From: Dichetophora obliterata
Lineage: Eukaryota > Arthropoda > Insecta > Diptera > Sciomyzidae
Length of the DNA: 64,000 nucleotides
Direction of reading: 5' to 3'
Assembly (NCBI GenBank): GCA_963920525.1
Contig: OY986435.1
Location: 102,175,115 to 102,239,114, forward strand
A model generated the notes under the pieces. The model saw only the letters and a list, made by a program, of their open reading frames with translations. It did no database searches and was not told the DNA's origin. Positions 1 through 11,148 of this stretch are shown here, one piece after another. Both the position numbers and the translations under genes were made by a program. The stretch's first letter is position 1. Every line of letters starts with the position of its first letter.

Positions 1-1299
1 CATTGCAAAAATATCACTTCCGAAATTCTTTATTCATAATACGAACAAGTTATTCTTTTTATTATTTTGTCTTTTTTACTTTATACCGAGCAATTGTATA
101 AATTTTTTCTAAACGCAAACTCTAAAAAAATCTATTAAATAAAAAAAAAAGTTCTTAAAAAATGTCAGCATGCAAGTTAGTACTTCGGTCACAAGTTCCA
201 TGAGCAGATACTTTTAATGAAAACTTTACAAGAAATAGAAATATAAAAAACTTGACGAAAAAAAATTTATGATTCTGTAACTTTTTCCAAATTTTTTGAG
301 GCATTTTTCAAATATCCAAAAATGGTAATAAAAAATCTTAAATATTCCCACATATTTTTTGTCTAACTGGAAGCAGTTTTTGTTTTATACATTTTTTATG
401 TAAGATTAGGCTTTTTAAACATTCGAACATTTTGAAAAAAGTAACCTTTTTAATACATAAATTTGTTAAAATGCAGAGCGAAAATCCCGGCTAGACAGAT
501 TGATAAATAATATCTAATAACAAAAATTTAAAATAAAATAAAATTAAATACGAAAATCGAATATCCATCCAGACAGAATCATATATAATTAAATTAAAAA
601 CATTTAAAACAAAATTGTTCCGCTAGTTCAAATTCTACGACCAGAAAATCAATTTGAATGAAAAAATAGGGTGTTGCCCTACAGTGCATTGCTTGGAGCT
701 CAACATTGAAGGACGTTCGAATGCGTTAGCTATCACTGCGCAACCGGGAGAAACTACATCGAAGAATGCCAACAAAGCACAAGTTAGTTGTTGCTTCAAC
801 GCATGCGCAACATTAGATGGCAGCGCAAATTTAGCCTAAGTTTATTATTTTTCCATATCTGCCTTATTGAGTTACAATAAAAAGAAAAAAAACATTATTT
901 TGTATGCAAAGCTCAGTAGCGGATATACGAGCCCCTGGTTGAAGTCATGCCATGGAAAGTTGACGTTTCTCTACATAGCATAGAAGGGAATAATATGTAT
1001 GTAAGAAAATAAAAAAAATTGTATGTATATAGTTATAACTGTGAAGTGGTTTAGCTATTATCGTTGAGGCATGCCACAAGCAAAGCACATATATTTTGCG
1101 ATTTAATACTTTATTACTTTTAAGTTCATTTCTTTAACGCTTTGATTGGCTCTAAGGTTGCATTTTAAAAGGCTTAATTTCAAATAAAGTTATTGACTGA
1201 AATTTTAACCACAAGTACTTTTTGTTTAGCCACTTTAAAAGATACTTCTGAGAGATTCTATACATTCCACATTAGGACATTGCATGAACACATGGGAAA
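1..1299. other. AT-rich intergenic DNA, no gene recognised
   Basis: The stretch is strongly AT-rich with many A and T runs. The only long open frame (654-839, plus strand, 61 codons) has no recognisable motif, neighbour or splice context, so I do not call it a gene. I see no terminal inverted repeats or tail that would delimit an element here. Confidence 0.5.
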
Positions 1300-1860
1300 A
1301 TTTTATTTATTTTATTTTCGCGGAGCACCCCCCTTATGTTTTTCCAAATATTTATAAAGGGAAGATTCCATACAATTTCTTATATTATTTGGGCGTGTTT
1401 TGACCACCGCGTACACCCTTTTGAATAATAGAGCTATTTTTATATTTCTATATATAAAACAAAGTTGTGAAATGTGTTATTAATTCCTGATTGAGCTTAA
1501 ATTTTGGCAGTATATTGTTTCCGAGTACGAGATAGTTTATGGAAAAAATTGCCACACCCCCTTTTACAGCCCCCAACTCAATAAAAATTCTATAGTTCAG
1601 TCGGTTTGGGTCGTATAAAAGTAAAATTTGATAATTTAGTTTATATGGTTTCCGTCGGCAACTGTACTGAATATACTGTTTCCACGCCCCCTTTAACCGC
1701 CCACAAATCAGTAAAAATGCTATATTTCAAACTGTTTTGTTTGTGTAAACTTAATTAAACTGAAATTTTGGCAGCCGATTTTTTTCGAGTACGAGATGGT
1801 TTAGTAAGAAAAAGTTTTCCACACCCCCAAAAAAATGGCCTACTTATATCAAATTATCGA
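1300..1860. repeat. Degenerate repeat related to the Helitron interior at 61-63 kb
   Basis: Short phrases such as cacgccccctttaaccgccc, cgtactgagatggt-like strings and 'cagtcggtttgggtcgtat' match in kind the diverged internal repeats of the Helitron at 60736-63539, for example 'cccaccc...gtaaaag ggggcgtgg' and 'cgacccaaactgactg' in the opposite orientation. No ends are visible. I read it as an old fragment of the same repeat family; the identity would need an alignment. Confidence 0.45.
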
Positions 1861-4422
1861 AATTAAATCTAAAGTATTTTCAATTTAAAATATTAAAACG
1901 GCTTGCTAAAATCTGTTTCATTGCGTTATATTTGAAAGTATTATTGATATACGCGGGGTCAAAATTTGACTTACATGCTTCATTTTTTGTAATTAAGTTA
2001 ATTTTAACAAAATACACAAGATAGGAGGGGTGCTTATCAAAAAAATAAAAATTATTATTTTGCAATGGTCCATTCCACATACAGTATAAAAGATCACGTT
2101 TTGCCAAATCTTTAAAGTTTTTCTTCTCTACTGTAAAGAATATACTCCAAGCACACTTGTCTTTTTTAATTTTTCCCCTGTGTACCGTAAGTTTTAACAA
2201 CGCAAAACTTGTGACTGCTTTTGTTAACATTTTAATGGTTGAATGTTAGTTAAGTATATGTGCAAATAAAAAGTGAAAAATTTTAAAACTTCTAAAGCAA
2301 TTAAAAAACAAACAAAATTATGTTTTAAAATTTGGATAGTAACTAGATGAATTTGCTGTGAAAAAAATTAAAAAATATATTTTGGTTCTTGTGTGCTTAG
2401 CTTTGAAGCAATCTCGATAAAAAAGAGATAAATTAAATTTTTTTTTATTTGCTTTAGATAACGGATTATGATAAAGGTACAGTACAACTTCTCTAGTCCG
2501 GACACACGCCAATCCGGACACTCCAATAATTTGGACACTTCCATAATTCTGACCATTTCAAATGTTTACCTCTTCAATCCGGACAAATTGTTTTCTTATG
2601 CAAAAAGACAGTTAAAACTGTTCTTTTTACGTTTTTGTTATTCGCACACTCATTAAATTTTTACTTACATTAAGAAAATTGTTTTCTTTTCTAGAAAAAA
2701 TGTTCTCATATCCAAGATGTGCTTGGATTAAGCGAATTTTTGTCTAATTTTTAGAAAGTTATTTATTTAGATCAAGAAAATTATGATAATTTAAAAAAAA
2801 TAATAATACAGTAGAATCAAGACAAAATATACTAAAATTTTAAGAAAATGCTTTTTGGATTTAGCATTTTTTTCTAAAATCTTAAAAACGCACTGGCGCG
2901 ATTATTTTTGTAGGGTTTCATAAACTATGAAATTTTTCAAGAAGTTCACTGTTGAATTTACGTCCCGGTTTTTCCGGACATGTCCCGGTGCACAGTAAAA
3001 AATGGCCCGGTCTAAAATATTGAAGGACAAGTTAAAAGTGTATCAGTGAAAACTGAAAACAATTTTTACAAATGCGCGTAATGAATAAAAAATGGAAGTA
3101 TCTTTTTTTTAAATACTAAATTAAAAAAGGGAAAATAAACTTGTTAAAAATATTACAATTTTTGTGAGCTGTTCAAGGACAAAAAGGAAATGTTAAACGT
3201 GTATTTTCACTGGTCTCCTCGCAATGGAGAAAGGAAAGAAAGCCCTGGAAAGCATTATGCAATGCAAATTTATTTATTCGATGAAGAGCACAGAATTTTA
3301 TAACTGCATTAAAAAGCAAGACCAAAATGTGAATTATTTTATTTATATTTTTTTAATAAAAGGCAATGTATCATGTGAAAATTGCGTATTTGTTTTTGGG
3401 TGGTTTTGGGTCCCGGTTAAGTGCTGTAGACTTATGGCAGCCCTACATTAATACATATGTAAATGCTGTCGTTTAAATAGAAAACTGTATGGAAAAATTA
3501 AAATAAGTACGATAAAACTTGTTTTTAGTCAGATTTCTTGGCAGGGAAGATTTGTGAGAGCTCATAGCTCAGAGACAATATGCGTTGCAGAATCAAACGT
3601 CATTCGATAGAATAAATGTGTGACACATTTGTAATTTTTAAAAAAATAGAATAGCAAATAGAAAAAATGGTGCGAATACGCACTCGCGTGATTTTTGAGT
3701 GTTAATAACAACATCCTTTTTATTTTTTCTCGACAAAAAACTGTTAGTTAATGCTTGAATAAAGTATTTTATGAATCAGTGAGAATCATCTTGCTTGGTT
3801 CATAGAATGTTCGATTTTTATCTTCGTGTAATAACATAAGGAAAAAAATCGTTTTTATGGTATACGCGAGTACTTACGTAACTCATAAATAATTATATAG
3901 GTCAACATGCTGCTATGTATTATGTGAGCTGATATCTAGTGCATGCAACATGTCCTAGTTTGGCATATACATATTATGGCAGCAACAACAAGGCTATGTA
4001 CTTGGGCGTATACAGGAGAGGTCCCGTGGGACAGATTTCACCCTAGCATACATTCAATAATAATTAAAGGCTGCAATAAAAAGGTAAAAGGTTAAAAAAA
4101 CGAAATAATAGGATTATTGTTTCGTTTGTTTAATTATATAATAGGAAAATAACATTTGCAGCACTTAAAAACTAACCTTTTTGAATTCGTAGGACTATAA
4201 TGCCTCTTAAAGATTTTTTTGTTTGTTCTAAAATGAATTAGATAAAGATCCAAAGAATGTTTGTTTTTAGCACTCAGAGATTTTTTTGTTTAACCTTCAA
4301 ACGTATTTGATTTTTTGCAACGTAAAAGACGTTTAGTATCGATTTGACATTATGGATTACAACCAAAGATTTTAAGTTTAATGCCACTTTAAACCGAATT
4401 TTTTTCAGTTTATACTGTTATA
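1861..4422. other. AT-rich intergenic DNA with undelimited repeat fragments
   Basis: No gene is recognisable; the open frames of 60-116 codons are low-complexity and lie in AT-rich sequence. At 2478-2600 the phrase 'tccggacac...ccggacactcc' recurs three times, reminiscent of pogo/Tigger ends, but no partner terminus was found. At 2945-3020 and 3405-3440 there are 'cccggt' phrases and a terminal 'ggcagcccta' string like the one at 21445. None can be bounded as an element. Confidence 0.4.
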
Positions 4423-4426
4423 TTAA

Positions 4427-5239
4427 CCCTTTGAGACATTTTGTACACAATTGTGTACATCATATTTGAAAGTCAATTATAACTTAACGGCTTGTTAAAT
4501 TTTAACGATTTGTGGCTGCAGTTATGTATATGGCTTTCCTTTTTACACTATTTGTGAAAAATAGCTGATCGTCTATAAATTTTGGTGTAAGAAGCTTAGT
4601 TTCTAAAGCGCTCTCACCACTTTCATCAGAAGTTCCGCAGCGTTACTAAGTTTTACTTTGTTTTTTGGGTTTTTTAGAAGCAAATTCAGGTAAGTAAATA
4701 TGTTGAACTTTTTAAAACGTTAAGAAACCAAAAATTTGAAAAAATTCATATTTTTCTGCATCTCTTCAGTTCGTTTGTACACAATTGTAACCTTAGTCCT
4801 TTGAAGATATTATTTTTTTTAAAAAGATTAAAGAACCAAGGCATGCGCCTTATACAAACAAGGTTTGGTCTTTGACCTGAAAGGAGAGAATAGATTATTT
4901 AGAGGAATTGATTGGAACCATATGTGAATTATTGACTAGGCGAAACAACCGTGAAAGACAATTTGAATTGCTTTTAACCGAGGCTAACGTTATGCCTTAA
5001 CCTCGATAAGCATTTCCAACCCTTAGTTGTTCCTGTCCATTAATTACACATTTTCCCACAATTTAGCTATGGATTTTTTTGTTTTCCATAATTCTTAAAT
5101 GTGCAGGAAAGAATAAATAAAGTGAAAAGAACCATGCCCGAGCCCGGATTCGAACCAGGGACCTCTGGGTTGATAGTCTAGCGCACTCTCCACTAGACTA
5201 CAAAGGCCGACAAATTGAATTAATGTATGTCACAAAGGG
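4427..5239. mobile_element. piggyBac-type MITE (TTAA target, CCCTTTG termini)
   Basis: The left end reads TTAA then CCCTTTGAGACA; the right end reads TGTCACAAAGGG then TTAA. The TTAA duplication (4423-4426 and 5240-5243) with CCC-type inverted termini is the hallmark of the piggyBac superfamily. The 813 bp interior has no open transposase frame. It carries a palindromic TGTACACAATTGTGTACA near the left end, with part of it again at about 4775, perhaps a transposase-binding type subterminal repeat. A tRNA-like stretch lies near its right end. It is non-autonomous. Confidence 0.75.
5128..5213 (-). repeat. tRNA-like sequence (tRNA-derived relic)
   Basis: On the minus strand an A-box-like TAGTCTAGTGG is followed about 50 bases later by a perfect B-box GGTTCGAATCC. 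The presumed anticodon stem does not pair well and a CCA-proximal acceptor helix cannot be closed, so this looks like a tRNA pseudogene or SINE head rather than a working tRNA gene. It lies inside the piggyBac-type MITE near its right terminus, which is an unusual passenger. Confidence 0.5.
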
Positions 5240-5243
5240 TTAA

Positions 5244-6544
5244 AATATTTAGTTTAAAAAACTCAAAAAGGAATGTTCCAGATTTGTTTGCCACATTAAA
5301 ACTATAAAATTAAAATAATTAAAAAATCTTAAAAATACAAATTTTATTGTTAATATGAACTACACTTAGTTTTAGCGCATATTTTACTAGGTTAAAAAGA
5401 TGAATTGGACAAACTTGGGAATTGCAGTTATCACGTCGCGCTCTGTGTAGATTTGCACTTAATTTAAACGGACAACATATTTTCAGCTTTTTTTTTCTTT
5501 GCATTCTGTTCTTGGCTTAGTATCAATTTGACACTGAACATCATTTAAGGTATATTTTTTGTACAGCTTAACAACGATATCTATTGGAAATTTTTCTTTG
5601 ATAACACATAAATTTAGGCATGACTTTTACACTGAGCCAAAATCCCAAGTGGATATGAGCACAAATAAGAAAGATATAGTGTTAAAGCTTTTCGCACTTT
5701 GCTAGCATTAACCCAATCGAAGTCACCACCCACAAATCAAAGAAATATCTTAAATATATGGATTATAGTGACCCCAGAAACAAGTTAATGTAGGTAAAAT
5801 TTACCAACAAAATTATGGATTGTTCTCAGGGACAACAACTAAATATACATATCTAAATACGCACATAAGAAATTAACCATTTCTGAATCATTTGCCATAG
5901 TCGAGTTACGGCCGATTCTATTTTTTTTCATCTTGATGTAAAAAACCATAAAAAATGTAAAAACTGTAAGAAAATCATGCCGATGCAAGGAAGTGAACTC
6001 GCTTCTCTCTGATACTTGTCCAATACTACAACCACTCCGTCATACCAATCGTTGAAATTAGCGTTATGCGTTTATTTGTATACCAAATTCTAAAGAATGC
6101 AAAAAAGTACATAATCACATATATTTTGATAGTTACATGTTTTTGAACTCTAGCAAAATCGTTATTAAAATTATTTTGGACCCTATACCTCTTGGGTCGC
6201 AAAAAAATTTCTGAACTCGTTCTAGGCGTAAAGTTTGACATGAATAGAAAGGGTTCCAAATCTAGTACGCATATTCCAGTTTCGAACGGATGAAGGAGGT
6301 AAAAAAGGGTATTTAAAGTGAGAGGGTTAGTAAAGTTTGAACTATATCTACGGAAAAAAGAGAGAAGCGAGTATGATTTGCGTACGATGTCGTTGAGGTG
6401 ACTAACAAAATGACAAATTGAGGTGACTCACCTAGGTCTTTCACTTTATTAACCCTTCTACGCAGTGAGTTTCATAACAAAATATTACATATGTGTTGGG
6501 AATAGTTTAGTTTTGCAAAAGTGACAGTAGCACATTTATTTGTA
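5244..6544. other. Intergenic DNA, no gene recognised
   Basis: AT-rich, with only short accidental frames (for example 5319-5504 and 6026-6259 on the minus strand). Apart from the tRNA-like relic at 5975-6052 I see no feature with definable ends. Confidence 0.45.
5975..6052 (-). repeat. tRNA-like SINE relic
   Basis: Minus-strand sequence contains GACGGAGTGGTTGTAG, an A-box-like string, and about 35 bases later GCGAGTTCACTTCC, which fits the B-box consensus. Acceptor pairing is absent. The spacing suits a tRNA-derived RNA polymerase III promoter from an old SINE. No 3' tail or target duplication was found. Confidence 0.35.
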
Positions 6545-6990
6545 TTCAGGAAGAGTATGTTTTTTAGGCACCAGTCATTTACCGAGTTAAGTCCACTTAG
6601 AATTTATGAGCATCTGAATTATTCTGTATTTTAAGAAACAATTTCAAGTCGTCCGCAAACAGTTAGTAGACACTAAGAGTTAAAAACAACAGTGGTATTG
6701 TCGTTTATAAATAAATTTAATAACAATGGGCCAAGTAGACTATCTCGAGGAACCCCAGACGATGCGATGAAAGGCAATGATTTATCACCTTCGAAGTTGG
6801 GGAACCAAGTCCTATTGCTTATGTACGAGTGAAGCCATTTTAACCTTGCTGGGCTGATTTAATCAATAAAATAGAATACGAAACTTTGTCGAAAGCTTTC
6901 GAAAAATCGAATTTATGCGTTTACTGTTGGTAACTAAATTCCAATAAGACAATAGGACTCTTGAAAGGAAGACATGTATTTATTACTACT
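6545..6990 (-). pseudogene. Decayed LINE reverse transcriptase (CR1-like)
   Basis: Minus-strand translation, across several stops and frameshifts, shows RT landmarks in the right order: a region like KAFDKV (motif A, near 6890), SGVP followed by LLGPLLLNLFIND-like residues (motif B, near 6720-6770), and FADDLK (motif C, 6640-6660). These resemble the intact CR1-like ORF2 at 22888-25872, which has SGVPQGSHLGPLLFN and YADDLK. No endonuclease or tail could be identified, so it is an old internal fragment with no coding capacity. Confidence 0.6.
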
Positions 6991-7801
6991 TCAATTCTCG
7001 CTGCTCTGTTGAGCGCTTCTATAAGGTCTTCCTTTTCGCCACCTCAGGCAGTATAATAGTATTGTTTTGGACCATAAAGACTTGCTTCAATTAATATTTC
7101 CCGATGGTTTTTTTATTCAAAGATAAGATATATGATAAATGATTAATGAAAAACAAAAATATACCCACGACTGCTATATAAAACATAGTAGAATAAAAAT
7201 AATAAAACAAATAAATAAATTGGCCATTTTAAAGTCCGTTGGAAGCTTTATTTAATTTAATTGATCAATTGAGTTGTGCGTGTTATTAAATGTTTGAACA
7301 CAAATGATTAAGAAGTGGGCCTACGAGTTTTATGCCGACTCCAAGCGGCTTATGTTTTCAAGAAACTTTACATGGCAATTTTTACTCTCAGAGTTTGCCA
7401 TTGTCTGGCGGCAGAACAGAAACATTAATTCAATTGAAAAAACTTTCTGTCTGAGCTCTGGGGTTTGAACCGTGGTTCTTTAGCTTACAGGCCTCGCACT
7501 CTACTAGCAGGCTACGGCCACCACTATAATAAGAAACTATAATAACAGAAACAACTCTAATACATATAAGAATGAGAGAAAATATTTTCTCACAATGATT
7601 GTGCTAAAACTGTTTCTATTTTATTTAAAATGTTATGTATGTGGGCTCTTCGAACGCCTGCCGAAATCTAGAACTTGAGTTGCAGATGACAAAATATGTA
7701 AGTACTCTAAATTAAATCTTACGTTTTTCATTTTGATAATCTCTTCCCCGAAGGCAGCCTGCGACCATTGTTATGAACAATATAGTTATAAATTTTAAGT
7801 T
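6991..7801. other. Intergenic DNA with a SINE relic
   Basis: No gene is recognisable. The only supportable feature is the tRNA-like SINE at about 7425-7530. Confidence 0.4.
7425..7530 (-). repeat. tRNA-derived SINE relic, family A copy 1
   Basis: Minus strand: GTGGCCGTAGCCTGCTAG resembles an A box and CGGTTCAAACCCC a B box. The phrase gaaaaaactttctgt next to it on the plus strand, and the 'ggtttgaa...ttctttag...ggctacggccacc' core, recur at 33415-33510; a weaker version is at 14215-14320. This makes a small SINE family with three members in the window. Confidence 0.55.
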
Positions 7802-7809
7802 ATACATAT

Positions 7810-9436
7810 TAGGGATGTCAATCCCAGGATCCCGAAATCCCGGGATCTCGGGAGCCCGATCTTTTTTAAGACCCGAATATCCCGGGATTATTCGATTCGA
7901 ATCCCGGGATTGTTGAAAACAATTTTTTTAATATTTAATAAAATTTTTCAAACTACCATCACCTTTCAACGATCAACGATCGAACTAACAAGCATTGAGG
8001 CGGAGCGGTGCTTCTTCTCTGCAGGTCTTATATGCAATAAATTAAGGTCTAAGTTAGGGGATAAAACCATTAATGCTTTAGTTTCATAAAGATCGTATTT
8101 TAATAAAAAGAAGGAATATTTTTGCTGAGCTCTAAATAGAAAGGGTACTGTATTTTTTTACTTAAATGCGTTGACTTTTTTATTCTAATTTGAATATACT
8201 ATAGCATATAATTAAAGGGAGGTTTTAGGCGAAGGCAGTTAAAATGAAGGCATATTTTAGAAGATGTTTTCTTAAAAATTTTTATACAAACACAAAAAAT
8301 TTAATTTCCATGTTAATTTTATATCATCACGCTGATTGCCTGAAAATAAAATGCTTTCGAAGAAAGACTTTTGAATGCACATCTTTTATTAAAATGGAAA
8401 ATTAAGAAAATTACGAAGCGTGGAAAAAATTTACATTATATTTGACCATATTGTTGCGTGTAAAACCTAGAAAAATTTTCCAAAGACGCTCATTTTAGTA
8501 AAAGATGTGTAGAATTACAAAAGGAACAGATTAAAAAATTTTCATAAGTCGATTAGTTTGTTTTCAGTAGTGTAGTCAGTTTTGAAAAGTATGTCTCAAG
8601 AAAAATAGTGCTTAAAGTTACTCTCCTTTGTTAAATTAACTCTGGCGCACTAGGTTTTAGGCGCTGTAGAATCTGTATTATAAGCGGAATTGATTTATTG
8701 AAGGATAATTGAACAAACATCAATTTAAAAAATTTAATTTTAAAAAATTGTTATTTAAATACTGATTTAAAATAATTTTATGTAGGCAGTTACTGCTAAA
8801 GCTTAGTATGCTGTAGGAACAACAATTTTTAGGCATTTAATTCTACACGCGAAATTTGGTGTTGACTCAACACTAACACATACTTTCCATAACGTGTTTG
8901 TTGAATGTGTTAGTTGAACATTATTGTTGAATGTCAAATTTCCACGCCAATTCAATGTACGGCCATATAAAAGGCAGCGAAATTTTGACATTTTAACTCT
9001 CCAATCATGGTTGTGAACTTGGCTGCATTGAACAATTTTTTCGGTTCAACAGCGTACTAATCAACGAAAAAAATTTCGCTACCTTTTCGCTGTCAAGAAC
9101 GCGATGCATTTCTTACGGAAGATTTCTTTTCGCTTCTACAGCATACTAAGCTTAAACCAAAAATATGTATTTGTGCATGTATTACAAAAACTATGTTATA
9201 AACTACTGAAGATATATGATTGGTCAAATTTTATATTTGGTTTTTTTTCTGAATTGGTACAAATTGTGCTTCTTTGTTACATCAATTTGATACAGAGTTG
9301 TTACATCAATTTGCACTTTTTGGCAAAAAAAAAATAACGAAATAAAAACTTCTTGAATTTCGGGACGATCCCGGGATTGTTTTTTCAGATCCCGAAAATC
9401 CCGGGATCGAAAAAACTCAAAAAATTGCCATCCCTA
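7810..9436. mobile_element. hAT-type element, internally deleted
   Basis: The termini are TAGGGATGTCAATCCC on the left and, reading inward from the right, TAGGGATGGCAATTTT. They are flanked by an 8 bp near-duplication (atacatat at 7802-7809, atacaaat at 9437-9444). This terminus and duplication length are typical of hAT. Both subterminal regions carry repeated palindromic ATCCCGGGAT strings. The 1627 bp interior keeps only a C-terminal transposase remnant next to the left end. Confidence 0.75.
7964..8115 (+). pseudogene. hAT transposase C-terminal dimerisation-domain remnant
   Basis: Plus-strand translation starting at 7988 gives a peptide with EAERCFFSAGLICNKLRSKL followed by a short GDKTINAL segment, then an in-frame stop. 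This matches the conserved end of hAT transposases (pattern S-x-E-R-x-F-S-x-A-G ... L-R). It lies about 180 bp inside the left terminus of the 7810-9436 element, so the element is a deletion derivative that lost the catalytic core. It is not functional. Confidence 0.7.
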
Positions 9437-9444
9437 ATACAAAT

Positions 9445-10024
9445 GCATCTGTGCTCGAAATATACGTACATGAATGCAGTGTTGTCCTCGGCTCTTAAAA
9501 TTGGTAGTTACATTATGTAAGAGCAAGATTCGCTTTCAAGTTAGGTGCTTTTTTTAAAAAGTGAATTGGATGTCCAATTAATCTTTTCCAAAATGGGTCA
9601 ACATTGCTTTTATATTTTGTATTGGTATTAATTAATTATTGATTGATTCTGTTGCCATTTTCTAATCTAGTTAAGCAACGTGTACTTATAAATACTTTTC
9701 ATTGCTAATAAACCTTTTTATTTTCTCTCAAAATATTAAAAAAAATTCATTTACATACTTTGAATAAGAGAGAAAACGTTTTCTTAAAAACATGTTTTTT
9801 TTATTTTTTGGGAATATAAGATAAAATAGACGCAAAAAAATGTACACATTTGTATTGTTACAATACTAATGGGTATACTTTTTAAACAGTTGTCATTATA
9901 TAGTTAGAAAACAAAACTCATAACCACAATAAACAAAAGTATAAATACTGTTAGTTTAGCTTTGTTGGCTTTGAAAATCGGCATATGTCTAAGAGCCCCA
10001 AATATGCCAATAGCTCGAAAGTTG
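9445..10024. other. AT-rich intergenic DNA, nothing recognised
   Basis: There is no gene or bounded repeat between the hAT remnant and the following TIR element. Confidence 0.4.
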
Positions 10025-10027
10025 TAA

Positions 10028-11045
10028 GGGGTCGTCCATAAACTACGTTACCAATTTAGGGGGAGGGGGAGGGGTTTTGAAATGCACTACGATAAGTAAC
10101 GGTAGGGGGTGGGGAGGTGTTTAGATATTGTAACGTTACCAAAAATTTAAAAAATCGACGAAAAACCTCTAATTAATAACACAATCATTTCAAAAATTTT
10201 TAACTTTACATGTTTATGTTTGATCGTCTAAATTGATGGTTAACTTTTGTTTCAACGATTTCTTCCACCACCTTTTCCCTCGACACTGGAACCTTTTGGT
10301 ATTCCTTCACCATCTCAGCACACGTCTGAAAAATTTGGGTCTTTGCTTTTGCGACAGGCTTTGACGTTAAGGCCTGGATGTTCTTGATCAAAGGAGATAC
10401 CGTATGACATGTACTGTCTTTCTCAGAAAGAAGAAATCGGTTCAAGGTCGTGTCCTACCTGCGGCTTGTATTTCGTTTTTATAACTTCTATGAATTGCCA
10501 AAAGTTTGTATTATTTCGTTTACAATAAATCGGAATAAAAAATACTATTTAAATAAATCAATTTTCAGAAAGCATTTATACAAAAACACAGAACTTGGTG
10601 CAGCTTGGGTGCAGCCTTTAAGGGTACTCTGTCAAAGACCAGGTGAATTTCTTTGCGTTAGAAATGAGGATTCACCTGAATGGGTCGACATAGAATCCGA
10701 TGAAAAATTCTATTTTGAAGAATCCTCAACAAAGCTACCAGCTTCTTCTATCCCAGGGATTGAGAGCATCGAATCTTGGATCGCAGATGGAATAGCTTTT
10801 ACAGATGATATTTATTATTGATTTTTTTCCAATTGTTCCTTTAATATATCTAGTCATACTAGTCACTAATACTAGTGAAAATTGTCAGAGCTAGTCAAAA
10901 TATATAATCATTCGAATGAATTAATTTCATATGTCACGTTACTTTATGGGAGTGGGGGGAGGGGTTTTGAAAAGCACTATGAAAAGTAACGCAGGGGGGG
11001 GTAAAAAAAACCGGAAAATCAGTAACGTAGTTTATGGACGACCCC
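10028..11045. mobile_element. TIR element with TAA target duplication, internal-deletion derivative
   Basis: The ends are GGGGTCGTCCATAAACTACG, inverted at the right as CGTAGTTTATGGACGACCCC, flanked by TAA (10025-10027 and 11046-11048). G-rich subterminal runs (GGGGGAGG type) lie inside each TIR. The 1018 bp interior equals the outer parts of the larger copy at 29091-32872 with the middle removed; the join is at about 10245, where both parents share 'aact'. It keeps the last two exons of a zinc-finger protein gene. The 3 bp TAA duplication recalls PIF/Harbinger, but I cannot assign the superfamily from this. Confidence 0.75.
10260..10821 (+). pseudogene. C-terminal exons of TIR-element zinc-finger protein, damaged copy
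   Basis: This copy reads in parallel with the better one at 32063-32650. Exon 1 ends at 10503; a 65 bp intron (donor GTTTGT, acceptor TTTTCAG) runs to 10568; exon 2 ends at a stop at 10821. Exon 2 contains VLCQRPGEFLC and acidic SPEWVDIE segments. Damage: an in-frame TGA at 10385-10387, and the first zinc-binding histidine of CPTCGLYF...MNCH is changed to glutamine. A long minus-strand frame over the same bases (10206-10445) is considered a shadow. Function is unknown; it is probably the transposase-associated ORF of the element. Confidence 0.6.
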
Positions 11046-11148
11046 TAAGAGTAGCATCAAATGAAGTAGATTTAATAATAATTTCGTTGCTCAACGAAAA
11101 ATCACAAGATCCTTAACGCTTTAGCTGATCCAATAAATAGAATAAATA

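Noticed and set aside
654..839. 61-codon open frame on the plus strand as a small gene
   Set aside because: No domain, no supporting context and no splice or tail signals; one such frame is expected by chance.
2470..2620. pogo/Tigger element end ('agtccggac' words)
   Set aside because: Only one terminus seen; no inverted partner or TA-bounded unit could be found.
5128..5213. Functional tRNA gene on the minus strand
   Set aside because: The boxes are good but the anticodon and acceptor stems do not pair properly, and it lies in a MITE.
10206..10445. Minus-strand 79-codon frame conserved in two copies (also 32019-32273)
   Set aside because: The conservation is explained by the shared transposon. 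The plus strand gives a spliced C2H2 finger and a coherent C-terminus, so the minus frame is taken as a shadow.
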